Assembly (NCBI RefSeq): GCF_963665995.1
Contig: NZ_OY762512.1
Location: forward strand, 1,116,001-1,180,000
Reading direction: 5' to 3'
DNA: 64,000 bases
Source: Pleurocapsa sp. FMAR1
Lineage (GTDB): Bacteria; Cyanobacteriota; Cyanobacteriia; Cyanobacteriales; Xenococcaceae
Shown: positions 17,136 through 25,562 of the stretch, piece by piece
How the letters are laid out: each line of letters opens with the position of its first letter
Position numbering within the stretch: position 1 is the first letter of the stretch
Position numbers and translations under genes: made by a program
Notes under the pieces: model-generated
Database searches by the model: none
The model's input: only the letters and a program-made list of their open reading frames with translations
Told to the model about the DNA's origin: nothing

Positions 17136-18095
17136 TTATGAAGGCATTAATTGCTGAAGTTTCTCTGGTTCTTCTCCCAGCCAATCAGGATTTTGGGCAG
17201 TGCTGTCAAAAATTGAAGAGGTTTTAAATGGCTCAAATTCTCCTTTCGCTCCTGCCTGTGCTGTTTTATCTAATAACGATTGTACCTGTTGTTCGTCCAT
17301 TGGCTCAAAGCTACTTACGGCTTCAAATGCTTGGTCGAGAATTTCGAGACTATCAATTCCAGTGATTACGACCGAGGTGGGTAAATTGAGAGCATAATGC
17401 AGACATTCGATGGGAGTAGCAGTATTGGAGCGTAAAAGTATACCGTTTGCCATAGTTTTCATCGCCAAAATGCCGATATTTTGTTTAACTAATTCTGGAA
17501 CAACTAACTTAGCAAAGCTACGGTAATGAGCATCCATTACATTTAAAGGCATTTGAACTGTATCAAACTGAAAGTCGTTTTCGGCTGCCACTTCGAGCAT
17601 ATGTAGATGAATTTGGGGATCTTTATGTCCCGTAAAGCCGATATATCGCAGCTTGCCAGCTTCTTTTGCTTCGATAAAAGCTGCATGAGCGCCCTGTTCG
17701 TCAAATACTCGATGTGGGTCTTCGTAGCGGATAATCTCGTGATACTGGATGAGATCGATGCAATCTACTTGATGACGCTGTAAAGATTCGTCTATCTGTT
17801 TTGCCGCTTCTTTTTTCGAGCGACCATCAATTTTGGTCATCAAAAACGCTTTTTCTCGATAGCCATCGCGAAGAGCTTTGCCCATGCGTTTCTCACTGAC
17901 TCCATCATTGTAATCCCAACTATTATCCATAAAAGTGATACCGCGATCAATCGCTGTACGAACAATTCGGATACCTAGCTGCTCATCGACGTTTGGCAAG
18001 CCGATATGCCAACCGCCCAGTCCTATGGCTGAAACCTTTTCTCCTGTATTACCAAGCTCTCGATATAGCATTTGTGATTGACTATTAGCTGACAT
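17136..18095 (-). CDS. aldo/keto reductase
   Basis: A 319-residue TIM-barrel NADP(H)-dependent oxidoreductase. The catalytic tetrad is present: Asp and Tyr in FMDNSWDYNDG (about 55-65), Lys in FLMTKIDG (about 85-92) and His in DLIQYHEI (about 114-121). The N-terminus YRELGNTGEKVSAIGLGGWHIG is typical. The C-terminal segment, with VVITGIDSLE and a long acidic tail, belongs to the branch often described as a 4Fe-4S-free YdjG/YhdN-like reductase. It probably reduces or oxidises a sugar or small carbonyl. It is fourth in the minus-strand run, 68 bases after the VOC gene. Confidence 0.88.
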   Translation of the reverse strand: MSANSQSQMLYRELGNTGEKVSAIGLGGWHIGLPNVDEQLGIRIVRTAIDRGITFMDNSWDYNDGVSEKRMGKALRDGYREKAFLMTKIDGRSKKEAAKQIDESLQRHQVDCIDLIQYHEIIRYEDPHRVFDEQGAHAAFIEAKEAGKLRYIGFTGHKDPQIHLHMLEVAAENDFQFDTVQMPLNVMDAHYRSFAKLVVPELVKQNIGILAMKTMANGILLRSNTATPIECLHYALNLPTSVVITGIDSLEILDQAFEAVSSFEPMDEQQVQSLLDKTAQAGAKGEFEPFKTSSIFDSTAQNPDWLGEEPEKLQQLMPS

Positions 18096-18163
18096 TTTTT
18101 TCCTTTCAATTTATTTTTGTACTTGAACTTTATTAATCTGAGTTGGATATGTTTAAGAGTAAT

Positions 18164-19111
18164 TTAGACAGTGATTAACATCATTGCGTGTCCATTAGGA
18201 TCTTTGACGATGCAAGCTTGAGAATAAGGATAGGAGTTGGGAAACTGGATGATTTTAGGCGAGATAATTTCGACTCCGTTTTCTCGCAGGGTATTTACTG
18301 CTAAATCGATATCCTTAACTACAAGCTGTACTTGCATAGATGCAATATCGTAACTTTGCCAATCATCGGCAAACGGACGACCAGTTCCAGGGACGATATA
18401 GTCGAGTAATTCTATTCCCAAACCTTTTTTTTTTGGTCGCGTTCCTGTCACTCGCACTTTGGCTTCTGCTAAGCCATCAAGATGAGCCTGAATTTCGCCA
18501 GAGTTGATATTGCTTTCTTCTACCTCCATCCCTAAAAGATCTCGATAAAATTTGAGACTCTGTTCGGTATCGGCTACAGCGATCGCACTATGATCAATGC
18601 CTAAAAATAATTCTTCCGTGTTTTGCTGCCACTTATCTTTACTAAGCTCAGGTGGAAACCAAATTATTTCTAAATCGTGACCGTCTGGGTCTTTAAACTT
18701 AAAGGCACGTATGCCATTCGGAAGAGTTTGTAGTCCGCTAGAAATTGGCTCGATCTCAAAAGATTTTACATGGTCGTAAGCGCGATCTATATCGCTAACA
18801 ACGATCGCCAGATGTTGAAACCACAGATCATTACTCTGGGAATCAGTTGGAATGGGTTTTCCCTCGATGTCAAGATACTCGATAAGCTCGATCACTTCAT
18901 CCCCAAGCTGCAATGTAACAAGCCGAATTTTAGTCGCTTTTATTCCTTCCAATTCGCTGTAGTAACTTTCTTCGAGCGTAATATCTGAAACTAATTTAAA
19001 TGAAAACGCTTCAGTATAAAACTTGAGCGATCGCTCTGCATCGCTTACTGTTGAACCAATAGCTCGAACTTTTTGTACTTGAACGTCATCAGTCTGTGTT
19101 GAAATAGTCAT
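18164..19111 (-). CDS. double-VOC (glyoxalase/dioxygenase superfamily) protein
   Basis: A 315-residue protein made of two vicinal-oxygen-chelate modules (about 10-155 and 170-315). Each has the pattern of an early His or Ser (GSTVSDAERSLKFYTEAF; HSAIAVADTEQSLKFYRDLLG) and a late Glu in a DPDGHDLEIIWF or DPNGHAMMLI block. Candidate metal residues in module 2 are His in GIDHSAIAV and Glu/His nearby; module 1 has lost the first His, so only one site may be active. It may be an extradiol-dioxygenase, epimerase or glyoxalase relative. Its ATG overlaps the stop of the upstream gene (ATGA), a sign of translational coupling. Confidence 0.82.
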   Translation of the reverse strand: MTISTQTDDVQVQKVRAIGSTVSDAERSLKFYTEAFSFKLVSDITLEESYYSELEGIKATKIRLVTLQLGDEVIELIEYLDIEGKPIPTDSQSNDLWFQHLAIVVSDIDRAYDHVKSFEIEPISSGLQTLPNGIRAFKFKDPDGHDLEIIWFPPELSKDKWQQNTEELFLGIDHSAIAVADTEQSLKFYRDLLGMEVEESNINSGEIQAHLDGLAEAKVRVTGTRPKKKGLGIELLDYIVPGTGRPFADDWQSYDIASMQVQLVVKDIDLAVNTLRENGVEIISPKIIQFPNSYPYSQACIVKDPNGHAMMLITV

Positions 19112-19374
19112 CTTCGTAAACCTTTAAACCAAAGCCAAATCCCTGCTCCTGCCATAATTAATAAGGCAAGAGCATTATAAAATGGATAAAAAGAACTCAA
19201 GTCAATTATCCCAAACTTACCAGTATGGATATCCATTAACCATCCATACTGGTCGTCTTTTCCTGCTAAATCCGCTATGTGGAAAAGCCCACCTGTTATT
19301 GGAGTCAGGATTAGAGGAATAATTACAAAGGGAGCAAGGCTATATTTGATCTTTTTTAGACGACTGGCACGCAT
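19108..19374 (-). CDS. small PepSY-associated-type membrane protein
   Basis: An 88-residue protein with a basic head (RASRLKKIKY) and two hydrophobic helices (about 13-35, LAPFVIIPLILTPITGGLF, and 64-84, ALALLIMAGAGIWLWFKG) around a loop containing LAGKDDQYGWLMDIHTGKFG. The WLMDIHTGKFG motif and the SLFHIAD-like segment match short cyanobacterial PepSY-TM proteins related to iron/flavin reductases. There is no heme His pair beyond the single His in the loop. Stop and next start overlap by 4 bases, so it is translationally coupled to the VOC gene. A membrane redox or anchoring role is inferred. Confidence 0.7.
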   Translation of the reverse strand: MRASRLKKIKYSLAPFVIIPLILTPITGGLFHIADLAGKDDQYGWLMDIHTGKFGIIDLSSFYPFYNALALLIMAGAGIWLWFKGLRR

Positions 19375-19414
19375 TTTTTTAGTGACGATAATTTGCTTTA
19401 AACTATTATCACTC

Positions 19415-20287
19415 TTAAGCTGATAACTGTCCGCCAGTTACGTCGTAAAGTGCGCCTGTCACAAAGCTACTGTCAGAACTACCTAAGAAAACATAAGCAG
19501 GAGCTAGTTCTTCTGGTTGAGCAGTACGCTTGATAATACCGTCACTATCGTAGTTATCTACTTGCTTTGCCGTCATCGTCGCGGGAATATTAGGAGTCCA
19601 AACGGGCCCTGGTACGACGGAATTAACTCGAATACCGCGATCGCCTAAATTCAATGCCAAAGATTTGGTGAAAGTATGGACTGCACCTTTGGAAGTGGCA
19701 TAATCAACTAGAAAGTTTTTACCCATTTTGCCGACAATGCTACCAGTATTGATAATCACATCACCTTCTTCTAAATGAGGCAATGCAGCCTTGACCATAT
19801 AAAAATAGCCAAATACATTGGTTTCCATCGTGCGACGAAACTGTTCTAAGGTAATATCTTCAAACTTCTTCTGCACCATTTGGTAAGCAGCGTTGTTAAT
19901 TAAGATATTTAACTTACCAAAACGCTCTACTACCTGGGCGATCGCCGACTCACAATCTTCATAGTTGCGAACGTCGCCTTTGATTATCAGGCAGTCTTTA
20001 TTACCAATATCTTTGACCATTTTTTTAGTCTCTTCCGCATCGCCATCATTTACGTTGTAGAAGATAGCTACTTCCGCTCCTTCCATGGCATAGGCGATCG
20101 CCACAGCGCGACCAATACCAGAGTCTGCACCAGTAATAAATGCCACTTTTCCTTTGAGTTTTCCTGCTGGGGAGTAGTTAGACAGATCGCTATCTGGCTG
20201 TGGAGTCATATCCGCTTGAGAGGCTGGATAATCTAACTGCTGTGGTGGAATATCATCGGGAGTTGGACGACGTTCTTTGGTTACCAT
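19415..20287 (-). CDS. SDR-family oxidoreductase (YghA/glucose-dehydrogenase-like)
   Basis: A 290-residue classical short-chain dehydrogenase with a 45-residue N-terminal extension typical of the YghA/GsgR group (RRPTPDDIPPQQLDYPASQ). The cofactor motif TGADSGIG spans 52-59, NNAA 131-134, and the catalytic Ser-Tyr-Lys are S183, Y196 and K200 (YATSK). The oxidised substrate in this group is a sugar or small alcohol with NAD(P)+. It heads the minus-strand run, so its upstream region (20288-20664) should hold the promoter. ATG with an upstream GAGACAAAA ribosome site. Confidence 0.9.
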   Translation of the reverse strand: MVTKERRPTPDDIPPQQLDYPASQADMTPQPDSDLSNYSPAGKLKGKVAFITGADSGIGRAVAIAYAMEGAEVAIFYNVNDGDAEETKKMVKDIGNKDCLIIKGDVRNYEDCESAIAQVVERFGKLNILINNAAYQMVQKKFEDITLEQFRRTMETNVFGYFYMVKAALPHLEEGDVIINTGSIVGKMGKNFLVDYATSKGAVHTFTKSLALNLGDRGIRVNSVVPGPVWTPNIPATMTAKQVDNYDSDGIIKRTAQPEELAPAYVFLGSSDSSFVTGALYDVTGGQLSA

Positions 20288-20664
20288 TTTTGTCTCCGTT
20301 TATAACTAAATATTGGCGATTAAATTTTGGTCGCTTTTAGGCATTCTGGCAAATTATGTAGCTGATAACACCCGTTTTTGAGCAGCGCAACTTTTCTCTA
20401 CGCTATTAGTTACTATTTTTATTTCTTATTCAACTGATGATCGTCTGCCAAAAGTCAGAGAATTTATTTTTTATTTGTTATTTTTTATCAATATCAGGTT
20501 TTCATAACAATAATGAGCGGAATTTTGTTTTTTCTCTTAATTGCTAGTTAAAAGAAAAAACAAAATGAACCGCAAAATAATTATCGAATTTTTATTAAAC
20601 AAATAATCTTCAATTGCCTCTTGTGCCATGGCGAAAATTTTTAATTACACCGTTAACTCCAGCC
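20288..20664. other. 377-base intergenic region before the SDR operon
   Basis: It contains the long hairpin listed at 20517-20573, which ends the aldo/keto reductase gene, and AT-rich sequence presumed to carry the promoter of the seven-gene run. I see no confident sigma-70 boxes, no ORF with a start and no repeat other than the hairpin. Confidence 0.5.
20517..20573 (-). terminator. long hairpin downstream of the aldo/keto reductase gene
   Basis: GCGG plus ATTTTGTTTTTTCT on one side pairs with AGAAAAAACAAAAT and CCGC on the other, with a short loop around TTGCTAG. On the minus strand it lies 92 bases after the stop of the gene ending at 20665. The stem is long but AU-rich; it probably terminates or protects that transcript. 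Confidence 0.6.
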
Positions 20665-21705
20665 CTAAAGGATTGTGCCACTAAAGATACTTTGCTTTAC
20701 CTCACTCGTAAACATACCATAAGGAAAAACCAGATCGGGCGCACTGCTCTGTTTTAGTGTCTGGATTTGGTCTGGGGCAAAGCGGATTGACAACGAAGAT
20801 AAGTTATCATGCAGGTGTTCGAGCTTGCTAGCACCCAGGATAGGCGCGGTGATGCTAGGCTGTGCCGAGACCCAAGCCAGGGCGACTTGCGCCAGCGGGC
20901 GATCGATCTCAGTGGCAACCGTTCGCAGGGCATCGAGTATGCGCCAATTGCGATCGGTGAACTTAGTAAACTTTCCCTCGAAGGGATTACTATTGCTGAG
21001 TCGTCCCTGTCCGTTAGTGTTCTCAAGACTATACTTACCAGTGAGGAATCCACCTGCAAGCGGACTCCACGCGCAAATGCCAAGACCACATTCGCGGGCG
21101 GCGGGGATATGTTCGTTTTCAATATTGCGCTCGACAAGAGAATATTCAACCTGCAAGGCAATAGGTGCAGGAACATTAAAGGCAGTGGCAAGCCCAACAG
21201 CTTTAGCAGCATACCAGGCTGGTACATCTGAAAAACCGAAGTAGCGAATTTTGCCAGCGCGTACCAAATCGCCGAGTGACTGTAGTACTTCCTCAACAGG
21301 TGTCACCATATCCCAAGCGTGCATCCAGTAAAGATCAATATAGTCAGTTTTAAGACGACGTAGCGACCCTTCAATTGCCCGATACATATTCTTTCGTCCG
21401 TTGCCCCCCGCATTTGGATTGCCCGATTTGCCACCATGAAAGGTGAACTTTGTCGCAAGTACCAGATCGTCGCGTAGGCTGCTATGGTTGATATAGCTGC
21501 CGATTAATTCTTCACTGCGACCCTGTGCATATATATCAGCGGTGTCGATAAAATTCCCACCCGCCTCGACATAGGCGTGAAAAATAGACTGGGAAATTTC
21601 ATCAGACGCTCCCCATCGTTGCGTGCCGAAGGTCATAGTACCGAGAGCCATAGGACTGACGATCAGTCCAGAGTGACCAAGGGTGCGAAAATTAGTAAGG
21701 TTCAT
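20665..21705 (-). CDS. aldo/keto reductase, GC-rich, possibly transferred
   Basis: A 346-residue NADP-dependent aldo/keto reductase. Catalytic residues D54 and Y59 (NFIDTADIY), K86 (LATKF) and H129 (LYWMHAWD) are all present, and the AHGGKSGNPNAGG-like loop near 88-103 is a feature of the YajO/Tas-like group. Late motifs APILGASKLEHL bind the cofactor phosphate. The DNA is clearly richer in G and C than its neighbours and has long open frames on the other strand, unlike the local background. It is followed 3' by a hairpin and preceded by the MDR gene at 56 bases, so the two form a transcription unit. Confidence 0.9.
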   Translation of the reverse strand: MNLTNFRTLGHSGLIVSPMALGTMTFGTQRWGASDEISQSIFHAYVEAGGNFIDTADIYAQGRSEELIGSYINHSSLRDDLVLATKFTFHGGKSGNPNAGGNGRKNMYRAIEGSLRRLKTDYIDLYWMHAWDMVTPVEEVLQSLGDLVRAGKIRYFGFSDVPAWYAAKAVGLATAFNVPAPIALQVEYSLVERNIENEHIPAARECGLGICAWSPLAGGFLTGKYSLENTNGQGRLSNSNPFEGKFTKFTDRNWRILDALRTVATEIDRPLAQVALAWVSAQPSITAPILGASKLEHLHDNLSSLSIRFAPDQIQTLKQSSAPDLVFPYGMFTSEVKQSIFSGTIL

Positions 21706-21761
21706 AAGATTTTATTCTAAATAAAACAGCAAAGTTAATCGAGATATTTTGTTGACGTAAA

Positions 21762-22775
21762 CTACACTAGTTCGATGACGATTTTGCTAAAAAGATCTGA
21801 TGAGGACTGGGCTTGAAAAGCATTTTTAGCATCCTCAAAATCAAATTTGCGATCTATCGGTGGCTTAATTTTATGTGTTTCAATTTCTTGGGATAAAGCT
21901 TTATACATTTCGGCACTGCCAACAGAACTACCACGAATGGTAATGCCTTTACTCATTAGCGGGTTAACGTCTGGGGGACTATCGCCATTTGTCATCAGTC
22001 CAATGAGGGCGACTTCGCCACCGTAGCCAGCAGCAGCCAGAGACTGATTTAGTGTACCTGTTCCGCCAACATCAACTACTTTATCGACCCCCCCCGTCCG
22101 CTCGAACACCGCACTGCCCCAATTCAAATTGTCTTGATAGTTGATGGCATCACTAGCACCAAGCTCAATTAATCGCTGCATTTTAGTATTTTGACTCGAT
22201 GTGGCAATTACTTCAGCACCTGCGGCCTGGGCAAAAAGTAGAGCGAATAGTGAAACCCCGCCACTGCCTAAAACTAGAACTTTGCTGTTGGTTTGAATAG
22301 GATGGTCGCCGTAAAGAGCATTCCAGGCTGTAAGTGCAGCGCAGGGAAGCGTAGCTGCTTCAGCATAATCCAAACTTGCGGGTGCGGGTACGATACGGTC
22401 AGCGGGTAAGACGACATATTCAGCCAACATACCGTCTTCGTTGAGCGAACCTAAACCCATGCCGAATCCTGCTTTAACTGGCTCTTTTAGCCAGGGTAAT
22501 AGTAATCCAGTGACGCGATCGCCCACAACCCAATTATCGACCCCAGACCCAACCGCATCAATTTCACCTGACCCATCGGAAACTGGGACGAGATCGCGAT
22601 CGCTTAGCCGACCGAATGGCCCTTTAATCACTAGCTGGTCTCGGGAATTAAGCGAAACTGCGTGAATCCGAATCCGAACTTCGCCCACGCCTGGCTCTGG
22701 CATTGACACATCCTCAAGTACTAACCCCTCAAGATCGGTAGCACCCGCTTTCAAAATCCAACGTTTCATAGTCAT
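21762..22775 (-). CDS. zinc-independent MDR-family alcohol dehydrogenase/quinone oxidoreductase
   Basis: A 337-residue medium-chain dehydrogenase. The N-terminal GroES-like half has LNSRDQLVIKGPFG where zinc enzymes carry Cys and His, so the catalytic zinc is missing, and the Cys tetrad for structural zinc is also absent. The Rossmann half has VLVLGSGGVSLFALLFAQAAGAEV (about 165-188) for NADP(H) binding. Such proteins reduce quinones, enals or similar conjugated carbonyls. It is divergent from the LysR gene with a 96-base shared promoter region, and upstream of an aldo/keto reductase. Base composition again is higher in GC than the neighbours. Confidence 0.88.
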   Translation of the reverse strand: MTMKRWILKAGATDLEGLVLEDVSMPEPGVGEVRIRIHAVSLNSRDQLVIKGPFGRLSDRDLVPVSDGSGEIDAVGSGVDNWVVGDRVTGLLLPWLKEPVKAGFGMGLGSLNEDGMLAEYVVLPADRIVPAPASLDYAEAATLPCAALTAWNALYGDHPIQTNSKVLVLGSGGVSLFALLFAQAAGAEVIATSSQNTKMQRLIELGASDAINYQDNLNWGSAVFERTGGVDKVVDVGGTGTLNQSLAAAGYGGEVALIGLMTNGDSPPDVNPLMSKGITIRGSSVGSAEMYKALSQEIETHKIKPPIDRKFDFEDAKNAFQAQSSSDLFSKIVIELV

Positions 22776-22818
22776 TTTCCTGCTTTATATCCGAATAGCC
22801 TAACTATAGAGCGAATGT

Positions 22819-22840
22819 TATTCTATGACTAGATAGTATA
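22819..22840. promoter_or_regulatory. possible LysR operator between the MDR and LysR genes
   Basis: The 96-base divergent gap contains an imperfect dyad centred near 22829 with arms CTAT and ATAG (823-826 and 833-836) in a TA-rich context. LysR regulators usually bind a T-N11-A dyad next to their own start and control the divergent gene. The pairing is short, so the assignment rests mainly on position. Confidence 0.3.
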
Positions 22841-22871
22841 ATCAATATAGACTTGTGAGAAATATGCAACA

Positions 22872-23768
22872 ATGAGGCGTGACGAACTAACCGATTTATC
22901 TGCATTCGTGATGGTTGCCGACGAGATGAGTTTTACAAAAGCTGCGTCAAAACTGGGAATGTCTCCATCCGCCTTAAGCCATGCTATGAGGTCGCTTGAA
23001 GACAGACTGGGAGTACGATTGTTGGCGCGAACGACCCGAAAAGTATCTACAACAGAGGCAGGTGAAAGACTATTGACAACCTTACGACCTGCACTTAGGG
23101 ATATCAATGCTGGACTAACCGACCTGGGCAAGTTACGGGACAAACCTGCTGGAAACTTACGTATTACCACATCTAAACACGCAGCAATTTCTGTTATCTG
23201 TCCAGTATTGCCTGATTTTATCGATGCTTATCCAGATATTCGAGTCGAGATTACAATTGACGAAAGCCTGAGCGACATTGTTGCCAGCCGTTACGATGCT
23301 GGAATTCGGTTAAGAGAAAAGGTTGCCAAAGACATGATTGCAGTGCGAGTCGGCTCAGATGTGCGAACGGCAGTTGTTGGATCTCCAGCCTATTTTGCGA
23401 CCCACCCCAAACCAAAAACACCCCAAGACCTGGTTGAGCATTGCTGCATCAACTATCGATTTATGACCTCTGGAGGGCTTTATCACTGGGATTTTGAGAA
23501 AGATGGCAGAGCTTTTCAAGTTAGAGTTGATGGATCTCTTGTTTTCAACGACAGCGATCTAATTCTAACGGCTACCTTGGCGGGGCAAGGCATTGGATAT
23601 CTTTACGAGGATCAGATTGCCGAACTGGTCGTCGAGGGTCGGCTAATCCAGATTTTGACAGACTGGTATCCGACCGCTTCTAGCTACTACCTTTATCATC
23701 CTAATCAACGTCAGACCCCAACCGCACTCGCCGCGCTAATTGATGCTTTGCAAGTTAAATCAACATAG
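22872..23768 (+). CDS. LysR-family transcriptional regulator
   Basis: A 298-residue protein. The N-terminal winged helix-turn-helix (about 5-64) includes LSAFVMVADEMSFTKAASKLGMSPSALSHAMRSLEDRLG, and a linker helix is followed by a substrate-binding domain (about 90-295) with IRVEITIDESLSDIVASRYDAGIR. This corresponds to the CrgA/PBP2 subgroup that often senses quinones or aromatic compounds. It is transcribed away from the MDR and aldo/keto reductase genes, the classic arrangement for a LysR and its target. Its GC-rich composition is shared with those two, suggesting that the three were acquired together. Confidence 0.92.
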   Translation: MRRDELTDLSAFVMVADEMSFTKAASKLGMSPSALSHAMRSLEDRLGVRLLARTTRKVSTTEAGERLLTTLRPALRDINAGLTDLGKLRDKPAGNLRITTSKHAAISVICPVLPDFIDAYPDIRVEITIDESLSDIVASRYDAGIRLREKVAKDMIAVRVGSDVRTAVVGSPAYFATHPKPKTPQDLVEHCCINYRFMTSGGLYHWDFEKDGRAFQVRVDGSLVFNDSDLILTATLAGQGIGYLYEDQIAELVVEGRLIQILTDWYPTASSYYLYHPNQRQTPTALAALIDALQVKST

Positions 23769-24121
23769 ACAATAAACAGAAGTCTATTGGTTCATGTCTC
23801 AATTAGGCAACGCCTGCAATTTTTAACAAATTTGAGCAAGAAAAAAGAAGAAACCCTTTGGCATTTTGTTTTCTTCTAGAGCGATTCTAATAGCTGGCAA
23901 GGACGTAACTATCAAGTTGTAGTAAAAAGCGATTGATTTTTCTGAACAGTTTTTTAGGAGCGACCCCCGCGCATGGTTCGACATCGAAAAGCCACGCGGA
24001 CTTGGGAATACGCAATTGGTATTTTTTCAAAACTCGGACAATCAAACTCTGCTTTTCATTGAGATAATAACATTAAGGTAATAACATTTCCAACTTCAAT
24101 ACCAGTGCCAGAGGTAAACCG
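23769..24121. other. 353-base intergenic region
   Basis: After the LysR stop there is a GAAGAAA / TTTTCTTC inverted repeat (about 23845-23880) that could terminate the transcript, and a short GC-rich patch (GACCCCCGCGCATGG) of unknown origin around 23960. The piece TTAGGCAACGCCTG near 23811 matches the end sequence of the MITE at 27493-27706. No gene is visible. Confidence 0.45.
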
Positions 24122-24604
24122 ATGACTCGAAAACAATCTCTTTCTTTTGCAGATAGACTGACTCAGGGTGCGCCACTTGCAGTTTTACTGTTATTATCTC
24201 TCCTCATCCTCTATCAACTTCGTTCAGTTTTAGAGCTTATTGCGATCGCCATTTTATTATCGCTAATTTTTCAAACGCTACTGCATCAGCTAGAAAAGTT
24301 GGTAAAAAAGCCTTGGTTAGCAGTTCTAATTCTATCCGTTGGCATCCTTGGTTTAACCGTAATGTTCCCCCTGGTTATTGTTCCTAGTCTTTTAGATCAA
24401 ATGGGAAAACTATCTTCACAATTACCACAATACATAAGTAATTTAACTTCAGAGTCTCGCAATCTCCACGAGCAATATCAACTTGTTCTTGATCTCTCTC
24501 AGGAAATTAGTAAATTAAATAATTTTATCGATGGTGTTATCGGGTCATTACCTCAGATGCTGGCACAAGCTTTTGGGATTACCATTGAGGTTTTTGCTAC
24601 ATAG
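24122..24604 (+). pseudogene. AI-2E family transporter, N-terminal fragment
   Basis: A 160-residue remnant. The opening RLTQGAPLAVLLLLSLLILYQLRSVLELIAIAILLSLIFQTLLHQLEKL and two further hydrophobic helices match the start of AI-2E/PerM-type transporters, which are normally about 350 residues with eight membrane spans. The frame ends after MLAQAFGITIEVFAT at TAG, so the C-terminal half, including the conserved last spans, is absent. Downstream sequence does not restore it in another frame; a different gene fragment begins within a few bases. It is a truncated and probably non-functional copy. Confidence 0.75.
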
Positions 24605-24770
24605 GTTAGCAATTCTCGAAACAGATGGCGCAATGACTGTAGAGCATTATCCCTCCTCTTCTGAAGATAATCGGCACAGAGAATTTAGCGATGCCTTCAG
24701 GCCGCGCTTCGCAATCGCCTAAATGAAATTGAAGAGCTATTATCTCAAGTCAACAAACAACTAAGCTGAT
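24605..24770 (+). pseudogene. C-terminal gene fragment interrupted by a palindromic repeat
   Basis: Immediately after the transporter fragment one frame reads LAILETDGAMTVEHYPSSSEDNR, and after a 35-base palindromic insertion (24681-24715) another frame reads RLNEIEELLSQVNKQLS and stops at 24768-24770. Joining both parts without the insertion gives a continuous protein end. The ILETDGxMTV pattern resembles the C-terminus of DUF421/YetF-type proteins, which is a guess. Because the insert is not a multiple of three, it causes a frameshift. The upstream part of this gene is missing. Confidence 0.6.
24681..24715. repeat. palindromic interspersed repeat inserted in a reading frame
   Basis: A GAATTTAGCGATGCC start and TTCGCAATCG end with a GC-rich centre (TTCAGGCCGCGC). 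Its reverse complement matches the repeat at 29571-29601 over about 31 bases with one mismatch. The insertion is delimited by comparing the interrupted protein frame on both sides, giving about 35 inserted bases. Confidence 0.65.
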
Positions 24771-25562
24771 CTAGCGATTCTCGGTTTAGTGAGGTAATAG
24801 GTGATCAGGATTTTAAGCTTTTTGAGTAAGTTAAAATTTGTACTTCATAAGTCTGAAAACTGCTATCTCAATCAATTCATTGCTTTTCAATATCACTGAC
24901 ACAATAATGCAATATCAGAGCTTTAGGATGAATAATTAGCGAGAAAAACCAAATAAATTGCCCGAAAAAATACGTAGCCTAAATGAGTTGTTTTTAAATA
25001 TAAAACTTTAGCTTTTCAAAGCGATCGCGCCAATAGCAGCATAATTCCACGGCTTTTTACAAGATTAAACAACTGAAAACACATATTAGTCAAAAAAACA
25101 TTGACATATTAAGAATTTGAGATTTGTAAGACAACAATGTAATTTTTTGGCATTTTATTAATAACCGAAACAAGGCAAAAATAACTTTATCTTAATAGCC
25201 ATTTTAACGATCATTAAAAATGATTTTATCGAAAATTCAAGTTGCTCAATTAGATGTATATGAGTTCACCTTTTTGATAATTAATAGCATTTAAATGCAG
25301 TTGATCTGCGCTTTGTAAATTAAAAAAACTAGAATAAATAAGCGTACTCAAATAATACATCAATAGTATACAGAGGTTTGATTTGACAGATTGCGAGATC
25401 TCTATCTTAAGATGGTGTAGTCAAAAAAATTAGCGAATTAGTATTAGTTTATGAGTTAATTTAAAGCAGCGAAATTTTAAAGTTAGGAAAGGGTATATAT
25501 ATAGTTTGTAAAACTTACCCTAAATACACATCAAATAATCGCTTTATAGGAGGCGTAAACCA
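24771..25562. other. 790-base AT-rich intergenic region upstream of the manganese catalase
   Basis: No ORF with a plausible start and product was found. A candidate -35 box TTGACA lies at 25383-25388 with TATCTT 15 bases further, just before a 10-base palindrome ATCTTAAGAT; this could be the catalase promoter with a leader of about 155 bases. Long AT runs and many stop codons in all frames suggest decayed sequence between 24.8 and 25.3 kb. One HIP1 site lies near 25021. Confidence 0.4.

Noticed and set aside
20754-21296. Long open frame of 180 codons on the minus strand within the aldo/keto reductase gene, and several on the plus strand
   Set aside because: They arise from the high GC of that gene; the AKR frame has all catalytic residues, the others none.
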